From positions 310,001 to 374,000 of the forward strand of contig JAKFAO010000008.1 in the NCBI GenBank assembly GCA_021527695.1: a stretch of 64,000 bases of DNA. The letters run 5' to 3'. The translations under genes were made by a program, and so were the position numbers. Position 1 is the first letter of the stretch. Each line of letters opens with the position of its first letter. Under the pieces are notes generated by a model. That model was not told the DNA's origin, did not search any database, and saw nothing but the letters and a program-made list of their open reading frames with translations. Below are positions 10,698-22,651 of the stretch, one piece after another. Source of the DNA: Naematelia aurantialba. Taxonomy: Eukaryota; Basidiomycota; Tremellomycetes; Tremellales; Naemateliaceae.

Positions 10698-13600
10698 CTA
10701 GAAAAAGCTGTCCATGTCAAACTCCATGGCGCCCTGCTGCACATCCTGCTTCAGCTCCTTCATGAGATTGCCTGCAATCTTCGCCGGCGCCCCCTCAACC
10801 ATGACCTCGCCCAGTCCGCTCGTCCCGTCCGTCTCATTGATCCCATTTACATCCTTCCCGCTGCCATCGAGGTCCTTCCCGCCACCATCCGCATCCTTCT
10901 CACCTCCATTCGCATCCTTCTCGCCATCATTCACGCTCCCCCCCTCGCCTTGGGCATCTTCAGTCACAAACGAGTCAAAGCGCGGCGGGGTCGGCAGACG
11001 AGATACCGGTTCCGACTTTTCTGCCAAAACATCGATATCCATAAACATGCTCTCCCGTCTCACGTGATTGCTCAGCATGAACGACGGCCGTCGTGGCCGA
11101 ATGTACGACGTAGCGTTTGTGTCAAGTGACAGTCGAGCGGGGGTCGGCGATCTGCTCTGGCCGATTGATGGCGTGGCTGCGACGCTGGGCGTGCGCCGCT
11201 TCGTGGGTGGCGGGAAGAACGGACGCTCAAACGACCATGATCGTAGCACGTCCAGCGCCAGAGAGTGACATCCTACGACCCGTGAGCTGCTTGGCGTCAG
11301 AACAAGGACTTAGAGCTCACCCATCCGGAAGAATACCCGCGCATTGTGCAGAACAAAATCGAATTCCGTCTTTTGAGGGATCCGACTCGTCCCCTTTGCA
11401 GTCTGCAGGGATTTTGACTTGAGGTGCTGAAACAATAACAGCAGGCTCGGATCGTCGTTCTCGGGATTCCCAACATCGGGCGGCTGGTCAGGTGACCACG
11501 CAGCAGCGACCTCTGCCAAAGGCGACTAGTCGAGTCAGTGTACACTCAATAATGCTCCACCCGAACAACTGTCAAGTAGGTAAGATACTCACGATCAGGA
11601 CGCGAACTGCCAAGTCACGCCTGCCAATTGACCAGAAAGCCCAGGTAGCCAGCCAACGGTGACCGCCCGCAAATGCCAACGGTATAACAGTATCATTCAG
11701 TACCCATCGCATGAGCGGTCCCTCGGTGCCGCCTTCGACGACCCGAGCCAGTGCAATCGCCAGCTGCCAGTCTTGAAGCTGTCTCAGGCAGATGTTGATA
11801 GCGTCCTTGGGGCTGCCCGCGAGCATGAAAAACGCTGCAGCGTATTCTGCATCATCAGCAGATGTCCTGGAAAGCAATCGATCACAGCAGACGTCCTGGA
11901 AAGTAATCGATCATAGCAGACGTCTCGGAAAGCGATGAACAGCAGACGTCATGAAAGCAATGACAGAAAGGCACATGGGCAAGGATCGAGCAGCAAGAGT
12001 AATGACAGAAAAGGAACAGCAAAGTAATGACAGAGAAGAAAGCAAGAGTAATAACAGAGAAGGAATCACGGAAAGCAACGGCGAAAAAGAACGATAGACA
12101 CGCAATGACAAACGAAGCAAGAGATTCCCTCACCATAACGTTGCTTGCTCAACAGCGCATACGCATTCTTCATCGCGGCCGTCTTCCAGCGATCGAGCTC
12201 AAAGTCGTTCGCCAGAAACTTCAACATCATCTGCTGCTCCTTGTGCATGTATGCCTGCTTCCACAGTCCGTGCAACACCTTTTTCTTGCCGAGGGCAAAG
12301 AAGATCAGCGAGCATGCCGTCGGATCTCGGTTCTCATCGACCATGAATCGGTTGCGAGCGATCACCTCCAGTTGCGCTCTCTGCAATATCGTCAACACCC
12401 AAATCCAGACTTCCATTTCGCATGACGGCAGCCAGTAGACAGTAGACAATAAACAGTAGACGGTGAATTCAAGACACTCACGATGGCGTCGGCAGATTGA
12501 AGCCATAGGAAAACACCATACTGCTTCGCGTCGTCCCACAGCATCTTGCCGTTCGTGCAGCATTCAGTGGCAGCCGCCAGCAGCATCTCTTGACTCTCGC
12601 TATGCGTCGCCCAAACGATATTGCGAAAACTCAAACGAGCACGATGAGGCGCCATATTGGTACTGCTGGGTGATTCGGGGGTGGCGATACCAGTTGGGGT
12701 AGCCGTGCCGCTCAGGTTGGCGCGGCGCGTCTGGTTGTAAAAAATCCGAATCGAGATGAGGTATCGTAGACCGCAGATGTCGAGCGAACGTCGTTGCTGC
12801 TCTACCTGTCACCGAATCAGTTATGGCTCCCATGGGGTTTGTTGGCAGCTGACTTCAAGGGTAGCTTGAGCGATCGTGCCCAACATTGATTTCTCCGCTG
12901 GACCCAGAGGCACGGCGATACCTCCATTCAGGTAGGCGTGTAACTGGTTGACCACACCGAGATTCAAATCATCCTCATCCCTGGCACGTCAGCGAGCTCG
13001 TTGCTCCATCTGGAGCATCGCTTACTCTACGTCGCCGACGCTTGGATTGAATAGCCCATCGTATTTGCGGGCCGATCGAGCAGCAGTAGCTACGATGCGC
13101 TTCGAAAAGAACTCGCTCGGTTCCAATCGCTTAAAAGACAGGCGCCTTCTCCCCTTCCGTTCGCTCTCTTTATAGCTCTGCACCAGGTCTCGCAGGACGC
13201 GCTTGACCAGGTCAATCTTATCTGCACCGCGTTAGATTTCCTCATCCGTGGGTCCGACGCAAGTAACGTACTCCAAAGCAGACATTGGGCAAGGACGACA
13301 GGGTGGTAGTCCCACAGCGGGCCATTCTGGCTTGCGATGAGTTGGAAGATATCTTCAGGCTCATCGTCGAGTGCTACACTCCTCAATGAGGCGGACGGCG
13401 AAGGTGATGGGCTATTTTTCTCCAAGAAGCGCGAAAACAGGTAGATCTGTTGCCCTGTAGCAACGGCAAGGGAACCCCCCGCAAGCCAGATGGAATCGTT
13501 GATAGGCACAGTCGTGTATCTACGCGCTGTCAGCTATACCATCTGGAGCTCAAGAGGGGACACGCACTGCTCCATATTAACAGTCAGGAACGGTGCCCAT

Positions 13601-16515
13601 CCGGGGCTTGCTTCCACATAACTCATTCGCTGTTCACAGACAAGCACGACCTGGTGTGCGAAGCCGACAGCAAGGACCGACTGGAGATCCGACGTGGTTG
13701 TCCAATCCAGATCCTGGATCTTGTCCCCTGGCCTACTCAAGAATCAGGACCTTCCCGAGGCTGGCTTAGGTGTTCCTTGCTTACTCATATGTCTGAGTGA
13801 GCTCCAAGCCAGTTGAGAATTCGGAGACTTTGGAGTCCCAGATGGTGATCTCGTACGTATCGGATGTACAAGTCACTGACCTATCAGCCTTTGGGACTTC
13901 ACTGCTCTAGAAGCACTCACCCAGAGCTGTCTTCTTTCTCGAGCTACATCTCGCCATGATAACATCTCTCTTCTCGGTCCGGACCACCCCGCTTCTTGAC
14001 CAAGGAAGATCTCCATGCAGTATATCGGTGTGATCACACTCATCTCCAGGAACATGGCCATTGGCATGTCCCGATTCGAAGGTATAGTGGTGACCTAATT
14101 GTGGCGTCCAGAACTCCAACACTCCTTCGTCAGATATGGTCAGGACCACGTCTTGCAGGGACGAATTGGTCGACCAATCAACTACGGATGTATGCCAGCC
14201 CATCGGATCGACTGGAAGTATGTGTTGTGGTCGTACCTGACGACCACCTCCAGTGTCGACCGGAAGTCGATACTGCGATACAAGCTTGATAGTCGGGATA
14301 TCCCCCCTCTCAGTTTCGCCAGGCTCAGTAGCCCAACGAGACTCGACCAGCCAGACCCACGCATGCCCTCCTGTAGCAGCTGCCATGACGAAAGCCTTTT
14401 GAGTGCGGCGACCCTTTCCGCTATGGCCGTCATCGATATCAGAGAAGGCGAGAAGCATCTCTACATCGTCTCCTGGCTCAAGCTTGAAATGATGCAAGGC
14501 AACACCTGGGGTGGGTTGCGTCGATCCCTCATCGAGGTGGCGCAAGATGATTGTAGCCTCGTCAGAGTCGGAATAATCACAGAAGACCATAGCTCGACCC
14601 TTCGCATAGACCGCAGCTCGATGTGGCCTGCGCCTCGCATTCCATACACCTTTGCCGAGCAATGCTTTGCCCATGCGCTGCTTCTTCTGCATCTTTCCCC
14701 GTTTCTCTTTCTGCCACGCTGACACTTCGCCGTCTTCTCCGACAGCAAGTAGGCCCCGTCCATTCGGTGTGCGAACAAAGTGGTCCACCGCCTGCGCCAA
14801 GTGAATCGAGACGCTCTCTTCGGGATCTGTGAGAATCGGTCGCGTAGTGACAGCCGACTTGTCCGAGGTTAACAAAGCCGAAAAGTCGACATCACATGCA
14901 GACAGATGCACAGGATCGCCCAAAAGCGTCACAGTGAGGGCTCGGCGAGTGCCAAAGGGGAGAAGCAGACGGGTATCTGGGGACCATTTGATTGTTTCTG
15001 ACGAGATTGTGGTTGAGATTGGAAGTGATTTGAGGAGCGTCGGTGGCCTGCGGTCCATGTTCTTTTGAAATTAGACACCGTTGATATGACAGCGGTATTC
15101 GGAAGACTCACCACAATGGACCTCAGGACGAGCTGCCCATTTGTGCCCACCCAAGCGATTAGATCACTCTCTTCCGAATTGAGCTCATCCAGGATCTTTT
15201 GCGCCTCTTTGGGAAGCGTCTTGGCACCTTCGTTGAGCGTCTGAGTCTCCGCAGCCACAATCTGCCGCAGAACGTCTGCATCCAGCACCCAGAGCGTTCC
15301 ATAGTCTTTGACCACCTCTTTTCCCTTGCCAGTAGCGCCATAGCGTTGAAAAGCCCGATGATCAAGAGATGAGAGGAGCTGAAACCAGGTAGGGTCGTCG
15401 AGCACGGGCGAAAACACTCGCAGGACAGAATTCGAGGTGATCGTGTAGAGATATGCATCGCCGCTGGACAATCGTCAGTCTTGCAGTCTGCATCCATCAG
15501 GTTCACCCACGTAGGGATTTTCGGTTTTCTCCAGCCGATCCACTGGATCTCACGCGGATGCCGTAGCTCCTGGGGGACTCCAGCCGGTTGTCCCTTCCGG
15601 TCCAAGGATATGATATGGGCCGAGCGCTCTCCCTTGGGAACAGTCAATATTGGGCTTGTTCGGGGCCGACGCTACGGTACGTACATTGCGAAACCAAGCG
15701 ACGTGACCGACCTCTGTGGACAGGTGTATGCGTGCAGGCGGTGGAAATGACCTATTTGATTCAGAGCTTTTCGGGTATGGTCCGACTGACAACTCACCTT
15801 GACCACAGTCTGTCCCACACTACAATAGCTGCTTGCAGGTCGGTGCGCCAGAACTCGACGCCTTCAGTGGTCCCGAGGACGAGCGATCCTTCCATATTGT
15901 CAGCTTATGGTATTCTCCATGGTAGTCTGTCCGACGACTGCCGACTGACCATCGATGAAGTCGGCGCAGGAGACTGCGGCTGAAGCGACGAGGGAAGAAT
16001 GCACCGTCCAGCCTTTCCGCCCTCTTGTCGAGGACTGATATTGCCAAATAACGACATGGATATCGGACCATGCGATGATCTGCATACTGAGTGAGTCTCG
16101 GCTGGCCGGGACAGCTAGGGGACCAACCAGAGATCTCTTGGCAAAGCTGCACACACCCTTGACACCTGACGTTGACGAGGAGGCTGCTCGATGAGGCAAG
16201 GCCGCCCAGAACTGCAGTGTATCTACTAATTCCAGGTCGGTATTGAGGACCACGACGTTCGGCCCAGAAGGGTACACCTGTGTCGCTCATCAGCTCTCTT
16301 TCTCTCTCCCTCTGTCTGCGGAATGAGGGTCCGAAACGCACGACGAGGCCATGACCTTCCAAGGCCAAGACATCCACTCCCTGCTTTAAGCCGTCATTCG
16401 GCCGTCCAGGAATCGCCTGGCGCAGGCGGAGGGACATGAGCAGGCCAGCCCACTGCTTGGCTCCGACTACGCTCGCCGTGCGGTAGAGAAGCAAGTGACG
16501 ACAGGCGGTAGACAT
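10698..16515 (-). CDS. RAV1: RAVE complex subunit Rav1 / DmX-like WD-repeat protein
   Basis: This is a large multi-exon gene; the ATG at 16515 begins MSTACRHLLLYR. In order, the exons give WD-repeat β-propeller sequence (for example WSDIHVVIWQYQS near 16070). They continue with a long exon 15058-13907, then DSIWLAGGSLAVATGQQIYLFSR, and LFQLIASQNGPL-type Rav1p_C domain sequence (DIFQLIASQNGPLWDYHPVV, about 13340). The carboxy half has RDPTACSLIFFALGKKKVL, KNAYALLSKQRY, DAINICLRQLQDWQLAIALA and FVLHNARVFFRMG, then an acidic tail ending EFDMDSFF at 10698. These are hallmarks of yeast Rav1 and animal DMXL. With Rav2 and Skp1 it promotes V1-V0 reassembly of the vacuolar ATPase in the cytosol. Its divergent neighbour is the MAPEG gene, 260 bp away. 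The intron 11847-12133 holds a tandem repeat. The family is very secure; some small exons were not resolved. Confidence 0.93.
11857..12075. repeat. 29-bp tandem repeat in a RAV1 intron
   Basis: Copies beginning AGCAGAYGTC start at 11857, 11886, 11915 and 11941 (period 29, 29, 26), followed by degenerate AGTAATGACAGA-type units to about 12075. The whole block sits inside the intron 11847-12133. Confidence 0.85.
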
Positions 16516-16775
16516 CGAGACCCGACAACGTGAGCCTGATAACAGTGCCGGCGCCCGGATATACAGATGGAGGAGAGATATCAGGCAGCCTGTTCGGGCA
16601 TCGCGATGTCCGTATTTCCTCCGTATTTCCCGGACACCACTGTTTCCTTATGAATGCTAAAAACGCACAACTCTATAAAAACCTGCACAACGAACGGTCG
16701 AGAACCACTCGGCACCGTCCACTACGACCTCTCAGAAACACTGCTATTTCACTCGACGTCCACAGCTCCATCACC
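16516..16775. promoter_or_regulatory. Bidirectional promoter region RAV1 / MAPEG gene, with TATA box
   Basis: 260 bp separates two divergent start codons. TATAAAA lies at 16674-16680, about 100 bp before the MAPEG ATG, and CCGTATTTCC is repeated twice near 16609-16630. Confidence 0.55.
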
Positions 16776-17653
16776 ATGTCTCAGTCTCTCACGCTCCCAG
16801 CTGCTTTCCCCCTCGTCGGTCTCGGCATCTTCGGCACCGTAGTGCTTCACGTGTGTCCTCACGCTCGAGCCTGCACCACCAGGATCGCTGAGCTACTTGC
16901 GGCTGATGCTGGGTAGGGCTTTCAAATGTCGCTGGTGATAGCCGCGCGTAAAGCTTCGGGCGTTGCTTACCCGACTTTGTACGCCTCGGAAGCCGACGCA
17001 GCTGCCGACCCAAAGAAACGCGTCAGTGCCCGTGCCACATCACGCGTTCACGCTTCGCGAGCACAATACATCGCGGATATTTTTGAGATCAAGATGAATA
17101 CTGACATGGACCCAGAAATTTAACTGCACTCAGCGCGCCCATGCCAACACGCTCGAGAACATCCCATACATTCTCGCCTCATACGTGTTCTTCTGTATGT
17201 CCCTCCTCGTGAATGCGAAAGATAGCTCATGGCGGATACAGCGGTGTTTCACCCCAAGGCTGCTCTTGCGCTGATTGGGGCGTACCTCTTCGGCCGGGTG
17301 TTCTACACTGCAAGTCCAGCGGCATTCTCCTCAACACCCCTTCCCTCTCCGCACCCGACCCCTTCACCCAAAGGACCAGAAAACACAATCCTGCTCAACG
17401 ACTGATCCATGGCTGATGCTTCATGATAGCTGGGATACTCATCGGGTGTTCCTATGAAACGTGCAAGTCGAACGTCTGCTTGGCCAACTGCATGAGCTGA
17501 CCCCGCGCAGAACAATCCCTTGTCGGCGCTGTCTTACATCGGCTTGTTCGGTACGTCGCCGTCCATTTACTGCGGTAGGATGCTGATCTTGTAGGCTTGG
17601 TGCTTGGCTCGGCATTTGTCTCTGTCACTCGCTCTTTTGCCGTTCTCTTCTGA
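16776..17653 (+). CDS. MAPEG family protein, microsomal glutathione S-transferase 3-like
   Basis: This is a small membrane protein spread over about five exons. The ATG at 16776 opens MSQSLTLPAAFPLVGLGIFG, the first TM helix. The next exon reads ARKASGVAYPTLYASEAD. At the acceptor before 17113 the exon gives KFNCTQRAHANTLENIPYIL, the MAPEG signature with the Asn/Glu residues of the glutathione-binding helix. Then come a TM exon ALALIGAYLFGRVFYT, and finally NNPLSALSYIGLFGLVLGSAF, ending AVLF-stop at 17653. The total of about 150 residues and four helices fits MGST3/FLAP-type proteins of the ER or outer mitochondrial membrane, which have glutathione transferase or peroxidase activity. The exon phases agree (phase 0 at RVSA/KFNC). 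A TATA box lies about 100 bp upstream. Substrate is not predictable. Confidence 0.9.
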
Positions 17654-17987
17654 GGTCCGAGTGGCGGAAGTTGCTCCACGTCCTTAGCCAGAATGCGTAC
17701 CCCACTCCGTTAGCAAGCAAAGTCCTTCCATCGGCATGCATAACAGTGCCTTCAGAGGCATAACCTTTCGGTCCGTCTGCTAAACAACATCGCCTGAATG
17801 CATTATTGAATCTTGCGTGGGTTAGGCTCGCTTGTCATGGTATATATACATACGGTCTACATACAGTGGAGTGATCCCTGAAACGTCACAACAGGCGAGG
17901 CGAGAAATAGCCAGCGGTAACAGCGAAAGATCAGACAGCAAGTGGAATGGAGAGATACAATGCTGAAGAGTCGGCTCAATCGGTCCG
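17654..17987. other. Convergent intergenic region
   Basis: The 334 bp between the MAPEG stop (plus strand) and the F-box protein stop (minus strand). It is expected to hold both 3' flanks; I see no gene in it. Confidence 0.5.
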
Positions 17988-19423
17988 CTAAACTGGGCTG
18001 AGGCCCAACGCAAGGAGGTCACGGACGTATATCGAGCGCCGAATCACATGACCTCTCCGTACATCCTCTGTGATGGCACTCCGCTCGAACTCTGCCACCT
18101 GGTGGTCGTAGTGATCCGCTTCGTCCGAATCGTCCTTCATATCCGTCCAGGTATCGCTCTTTCTCTGTTCCAGCCACGCCTCGGCAACCATGCAAGTGAC
18201 GTCCCTCTGAGCGTGGATGTTGGCATAGCGCAGGTCTTTGAGCCGGACAGGTATCTTGCGGGGATACAGGGCCACCTCGCAAGGTGCGACCGAGCGTGAG
18301 TCGCACAGCCTGTGTCGTCCGGTGGCGGTCTCGGACGTTTCAATCTGCCTGACGAAGCTGGGGTTGCACAGCCGCACAGTATTCATGAGCGTCGAGTTGA
18401 AGTGGTGGTAAGACGTAGACTCTAGCTCGTCGATGAGGACTGCCATTGCCCCGTCCAGCTCTTGCAAGGTGACTTCGGCATTTTGTTCGGACTCGTAGTA
18501 GGGATATCTGTACGGCAGACGACGGACGATGGGTTCGACGGTTTTCTGCACCGTCTCGAGTGAGAGCGCCAGCTGCGCCCAAGCGTCTGGACCTCGGAAA
18601 GGGAATTGCTGCAACGCGTCATGCTCCCGGACTGCGGGATCTCGGGTATCCCTGCATTTGCTTTGCACACGATCTTCCGTCGACCAGCCGCAACTGCATT
18701 TCGTCGCCGTCATCTCCGCCACATCCCACTTGAGCAGCCGCCTCAACGCCCACGGCTTATCCGTGAACCGATATAGCTCGCACAACGTCCGCGGGTCCGC
18801 TCCGCACTGAAACAGAGCCTCGGCGATCTCTTCATCTCCTCTCTCGAGGGCGTTGTACAGTGCAGCAGCCATCTCCAGCGGATCACGAGGCTGGACATGA
18901 TACGCGTAATGTATGACGTCGACCGGGATCCGTCCGCCATTCTTCAGGAAGACCGTGGGATCCAATAGATCTTCCTCGAGCGTATCGAGGATATCAGGGA
19001 CGGTAGAGCACAACAGATGGCGCAGGTGGACGTATACCTGAACCGAGTGGGAATACCGATGCCGCAGGAAAAAGACAGTTCTTTGGTGCCGTGCATCTGG
19101 CGGGCGTCCAGCGTTGATAGCGCGGTAAGAGCGGTAAGACGAGCGCACGAGGTGCCATTGGTCGTACAAGAAACAGGCCTTGAGCTTGGCCGGCATGTTC
19201 GACTCGTGCAGCGTCCTGTTCAGGCTGTGCGACGCATACGGCAGCTTCCAGTTCTTCGCCAGCATATAGATCCGGACGATCAGCTGTGACCATCAGTGTC
19301 TCAGTACGTACACTCGAGTCATAGGCTGTTGGAGTCTGAAGTACTGATGCTACTGATGCCGGCGATGCAGTTGATGGAGCAACCACTCACCTCTGAAGGG
19401 AGTCGCTCGAGGGATGAAGACAT
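17988..19423 (-). CDS. F-box-like protein of unknown target
   Basis: Exon 1 (19423-19391) encodes MSSSLERLPSE and splices (gtgagt / acag) to exon 2 (19283-17988), continuing LIVRIYMLAKNWKLPYASHS. Together LPSELIVRIYMLAKNWKLP is a good F-box-like motif at the extreme amino terminus, the position expected for a Skp1-binding subunit of an SCF ubiquitin ligase. The rest, about 430 residues, is not recognised. It contains one ankyrin-like stretch (AALYNALERGDEEIAEALF, then QCGADP) and a CSC...C cluster (KCSCGW, KCRD) that could bind metal. It is rich in Arg, Tyr and His, with no TM segment. Many such orphan F-box-like proteins exist in basidiomycetes. F-box is likely; substrate unknown. Confidence 0.75.
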
Positions 19424-19898
19424 CGTGAGCGAGCGGGAACGCAGCAGGGTGGGGCGCCAGCGACAAGATGAAGAATGTAGACACGTCCACAAGGCAACTA
19501 CATGGTGTATAGCACCCCTCAGTACCCCATTCTGCTTCAGCCCAGCTTTGTGGGCGGGTAAGACGGTTTTGTAGAACCACGGAGCTCTAAGTGGGGGTGC
19601 AAATAAATTTGTCGCTTGTCAACAATGCCAACTCGCGGCACAACTGCCAACTTTGGGCTTCACTCGCAAGGGGGATATAGAGTCAACGGATCTTGCTCAC
19701 CCCGAGTTGCAGGACCCCCAGCACTGCCTGTCTTGAGGGTGAGATCTTGCTTGATACCTAGACTTGACAAAGCGACACCTTCCAACCGAGGACTTTTGGG
19801 TATATGCCGAGCTCAAGAGAAGCGCATCGACGCGCCTGATTTCTTGTGAGCTAGAGGTGGAAACAACATTGCTAAACCCTTGGGCAGGCAAAATCGAC
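19424..19898. promoter_or_regulatory. Divergent intergenic region, F-box gene / BRCT gene
   Basis: 475 bp between two divergent starts. No clear TATA box or repeated motif was seen. An in-frame non-ATG extension of the BRCT gene exists here but is not supported. Confidence 0.4.
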
Positions 19899-22651
19899 AT
19901 GATCTCCTCCCCTTCTCGTCGTCAATCGCGCTCCCACTCGCACTCCCAGCCACACTCCATCCGCGCGCACTCTGCTCTCTCCAGCTCCACCTCCAGCCGA
20001 ACACACGTCCCGTTGGCCGTATCGACGCGGTCTATGGCCAAACTTGCCTCGAGCAAGCCAACATCCACACCCACTCCGTCAGCGTCGACGGGCAAATCCG
20101 CGCCCTTGGCCCGTTCTGGTACTTTGAGAAGACCGCTTGCCGAGATGGCAACAAACGTCAATGCCGAGAGGCGCAACGGCGTGGATAACGGAAAACGTAA
20201 GGGAAAGGAGCAGGATGGGCCGCCAAACAAGGTCGTGCGATATGGATATGGGGGTAGGGAGCCGGCGACTAACGTCGCTGTGATGCCCACGCCTGCGACC
20301 CCACGGAAAGCCAGCTCGACCCCGCAGGAGACCCAGTCCGGCAATGTATTCATCTTCAAGACTCCAGAGAAGACGTCGACGGTCGTAGCAGCGGCCACGA
20401 CCAGAGGGACCAGACCTGAGCAGCCATTCACTCCAGCTAGAGAGCTGTTACGTCGGGGCGTGCCGCAGGGTGATGACGACGATGACGATGGTGCCGGCGA
20501 TGCCCACAGGGGCGAAATCGTGGTTCGCGCTCCGACCCCTCCAAGAGCACACATAGACGCCGACGAAGCGATGGCCTCTCCCAAACGCTCTCGCTCACCT
20601 GACATCGACATGGCAACACCAAACAAACGACCCACGATGGCGAGTCCCTCACCCCGAAAGATGTGGGAACACATCAAACCCAAATCGCCTGCGATTTCCG
20701 AGACAGCGTTGAAGCCGCCTGCGACGCCTGGTACATCGATATCGCCAAGACGTGTATTTGCTGGTCTGTCTCGCCTAAAGGCGCCACTCTCCCCCTATCC
20801 TACTGTCCCTCTCTTGACGGATGGAACCAGTGGCTCCGTCGTGGCATCGGAATTCACCCTGAAGATCGATCCCCCAGAGCATCGTTCCCTCAGTGAGATC
20901 CAAATTGCAAGCATCGATTCCACCATGAATCACGCTTCCCTCGAAGAACCTTCTCATACCAGTGTGCCCACGTCCGCTGCAGAGTCGTCGTCGACCCAGA
21001 ACGCGACAAGGCACACATCCCAAGTACCCAGTTTACGAGAGCCCGCGGTGCAGACTGCGCGACATGATGCCAGACCACAACTGGCCAGAGGCGATGGCTC
21101 AATGGGTCCTCCCAGTCGGATTCCCACGATAACCAAGGCCAAGCCTCTGGTCGCAGCCGTTGCCCCATCGTCCTCCAAGTCAACGCTCTCAAGCTGGTCA
21201 GAAGGCACGAGTAACAGGACGGTGGCCGCAAAATCCAAAACCGCCGCCCTGCCTGAGCGTCGGCCGACCTCGCGCCCGCTTACCGCTGCACCACCCGCGA
21301 GTTCTTCAGGTCTGAGTAAGGATGGTGCTGCTGCTCCTGCCGATGCGCCTCAACCCATCCGGCGCAAACCATCTTATCCAGCATCCCTAGGGTCTGGGCC
21401 CCTCGCTCGTCCCACCTCCCGCATGGTATCCAATCCGGTCCTACCACCTCGCAACCTCTCATCCGACACGCCGGTCGCTACCAATCCGGTTCCGCCGGCT
21501 GGGCCTATCCAGTCTCCGCGGTCCGTATCCGCGCCTGTACCTACGAACAGGCTGGGCTTGTCGTCCAGCGTTTCTCGGCGCGAGCTGAGCCTACAAACCA
21601 ATCAGACAATGACGGGCTTGAGCGCTGCGTTGGAGAAGCTCAAGGTCAAGAAAGACTCGGTCTCCGAGCCGAGTCGACCTCGGCCTCCCAACACTCTTCG
21701 TGCAAGCTTGTCTGCTTCAACCACTGGTCCACCAGATACCCAAGCAACATCGATTTTATCGATGTCTACCTCGTCCAGGCTCTCGTCGGTGCATAGACCA
21801 CGCATGTCGGTTCTTCCATCCAACGCCGACATGTCCATCATGAATGAAGAGCACGTGGGCGATCGGTCCATCGCGGCCCTCATGTGCTCGAGCTCAGGCG
21901 AGGGATGCCTCAAGGGTGTCGTAGCGTTCGTCGATGTCTTTACGTCGGAAGGAGCGGATTCGAGCGCAGTGTTTGCCGACATGCTGAGATCACTTGGAGC
22001 ACGAGTCAGTTTCGCAGTTACATCCGTCTGCCGCCCGACAGTCGCTGACGAGGTGGTGCGTTTGACAGGTATTGAGCAGGTTGACCGAGAACGTCACGCA
22101 TGTCGTGTACAAGTCCGGTCGGCCTACGACGCTGGCATGGTGGCGAAAGCAGGATCCTCGACCACATATAGTCGGGATCAGCTGGGTGACCAAATCCAAA
22201 GAGTGCGGGGAGAGGCAGGAAGAAGCAAAGTTCTGCGTCGAGGTGGGCGACGAGGATATTTTCCAGAAGGCGAGTCGGGTCTCGTGGTCGACCCACCCAC
22301 CCAGTCAGGCTGATACTGTTGTTTGTTTAGAGGAGAAAATCGATGGAGCCGAGAGCCTTGATGAATTCCGTTGGCCCGGGTGCGGCGCGGCCATCAGTCT
22401 GTGAGTGGCTGGTGCTTTGACTGAGATGAAGCGACCAGGATGAGTGAGCTGAATGTGGGCAGTGCTCGATATCTCCCTGGCACAGGCCAGACGGAAAAGC
22501 ATGATGTATGCTCGTGAGTGCCAGCTAGAGTCGAGCGGCAAGGGGCTGAGGATTGTTTTCAGCCAAGATCAGCTCGCCGTTGAAGCGCGCACCCGTGAGA
22601 AAAGGCGACGAGAATGACGGTGGTGAGGCGGATTACTTTGGGCGCCTCTGA
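19899..22651 (+). CDS. Microcephalin-like BRCT-domain protein
   Basis: The ATG at 19899 opens a long disordered region, about 660 residues rich in Ser, Pro and Thr-Pro. A BRCT domain then starts at CLKGVVAFVDVFTSEGADSS with DMLRSLGAR at the end of exon 1 (22004). Exon 2 (22069-22269) continues VLSRLTENVTHVVYKSGRPT and HIVGISWVTKSKECG. Exon 3 starts at 22331 with RRKSMEP. Two more exons give LLDISLAQARRKSMMYA and PKISSPLKRAPVRKGDEND, ending YFGRL at 22651. The pattern (GVVAFVDV, VTHVVYK, IVGISWVTKS, RRKSMEPRAL) resembles the first BRCT domain of microcephalin/MCPH1. That family acts in chromosome condensation and the DNA damage response. The intron 22270-22330 has a GC donor. The S-P/T-P sites suggest CDK control. 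The BRCT call is firm; orthology to MCPH1 is inference. Confidence 0.85.

Noticed and set aside
19764..19898. Longer amino terminus for the BRCT protein
   Set aside because: The frame is open but begins without an ATG; the first ATG is at 19899.
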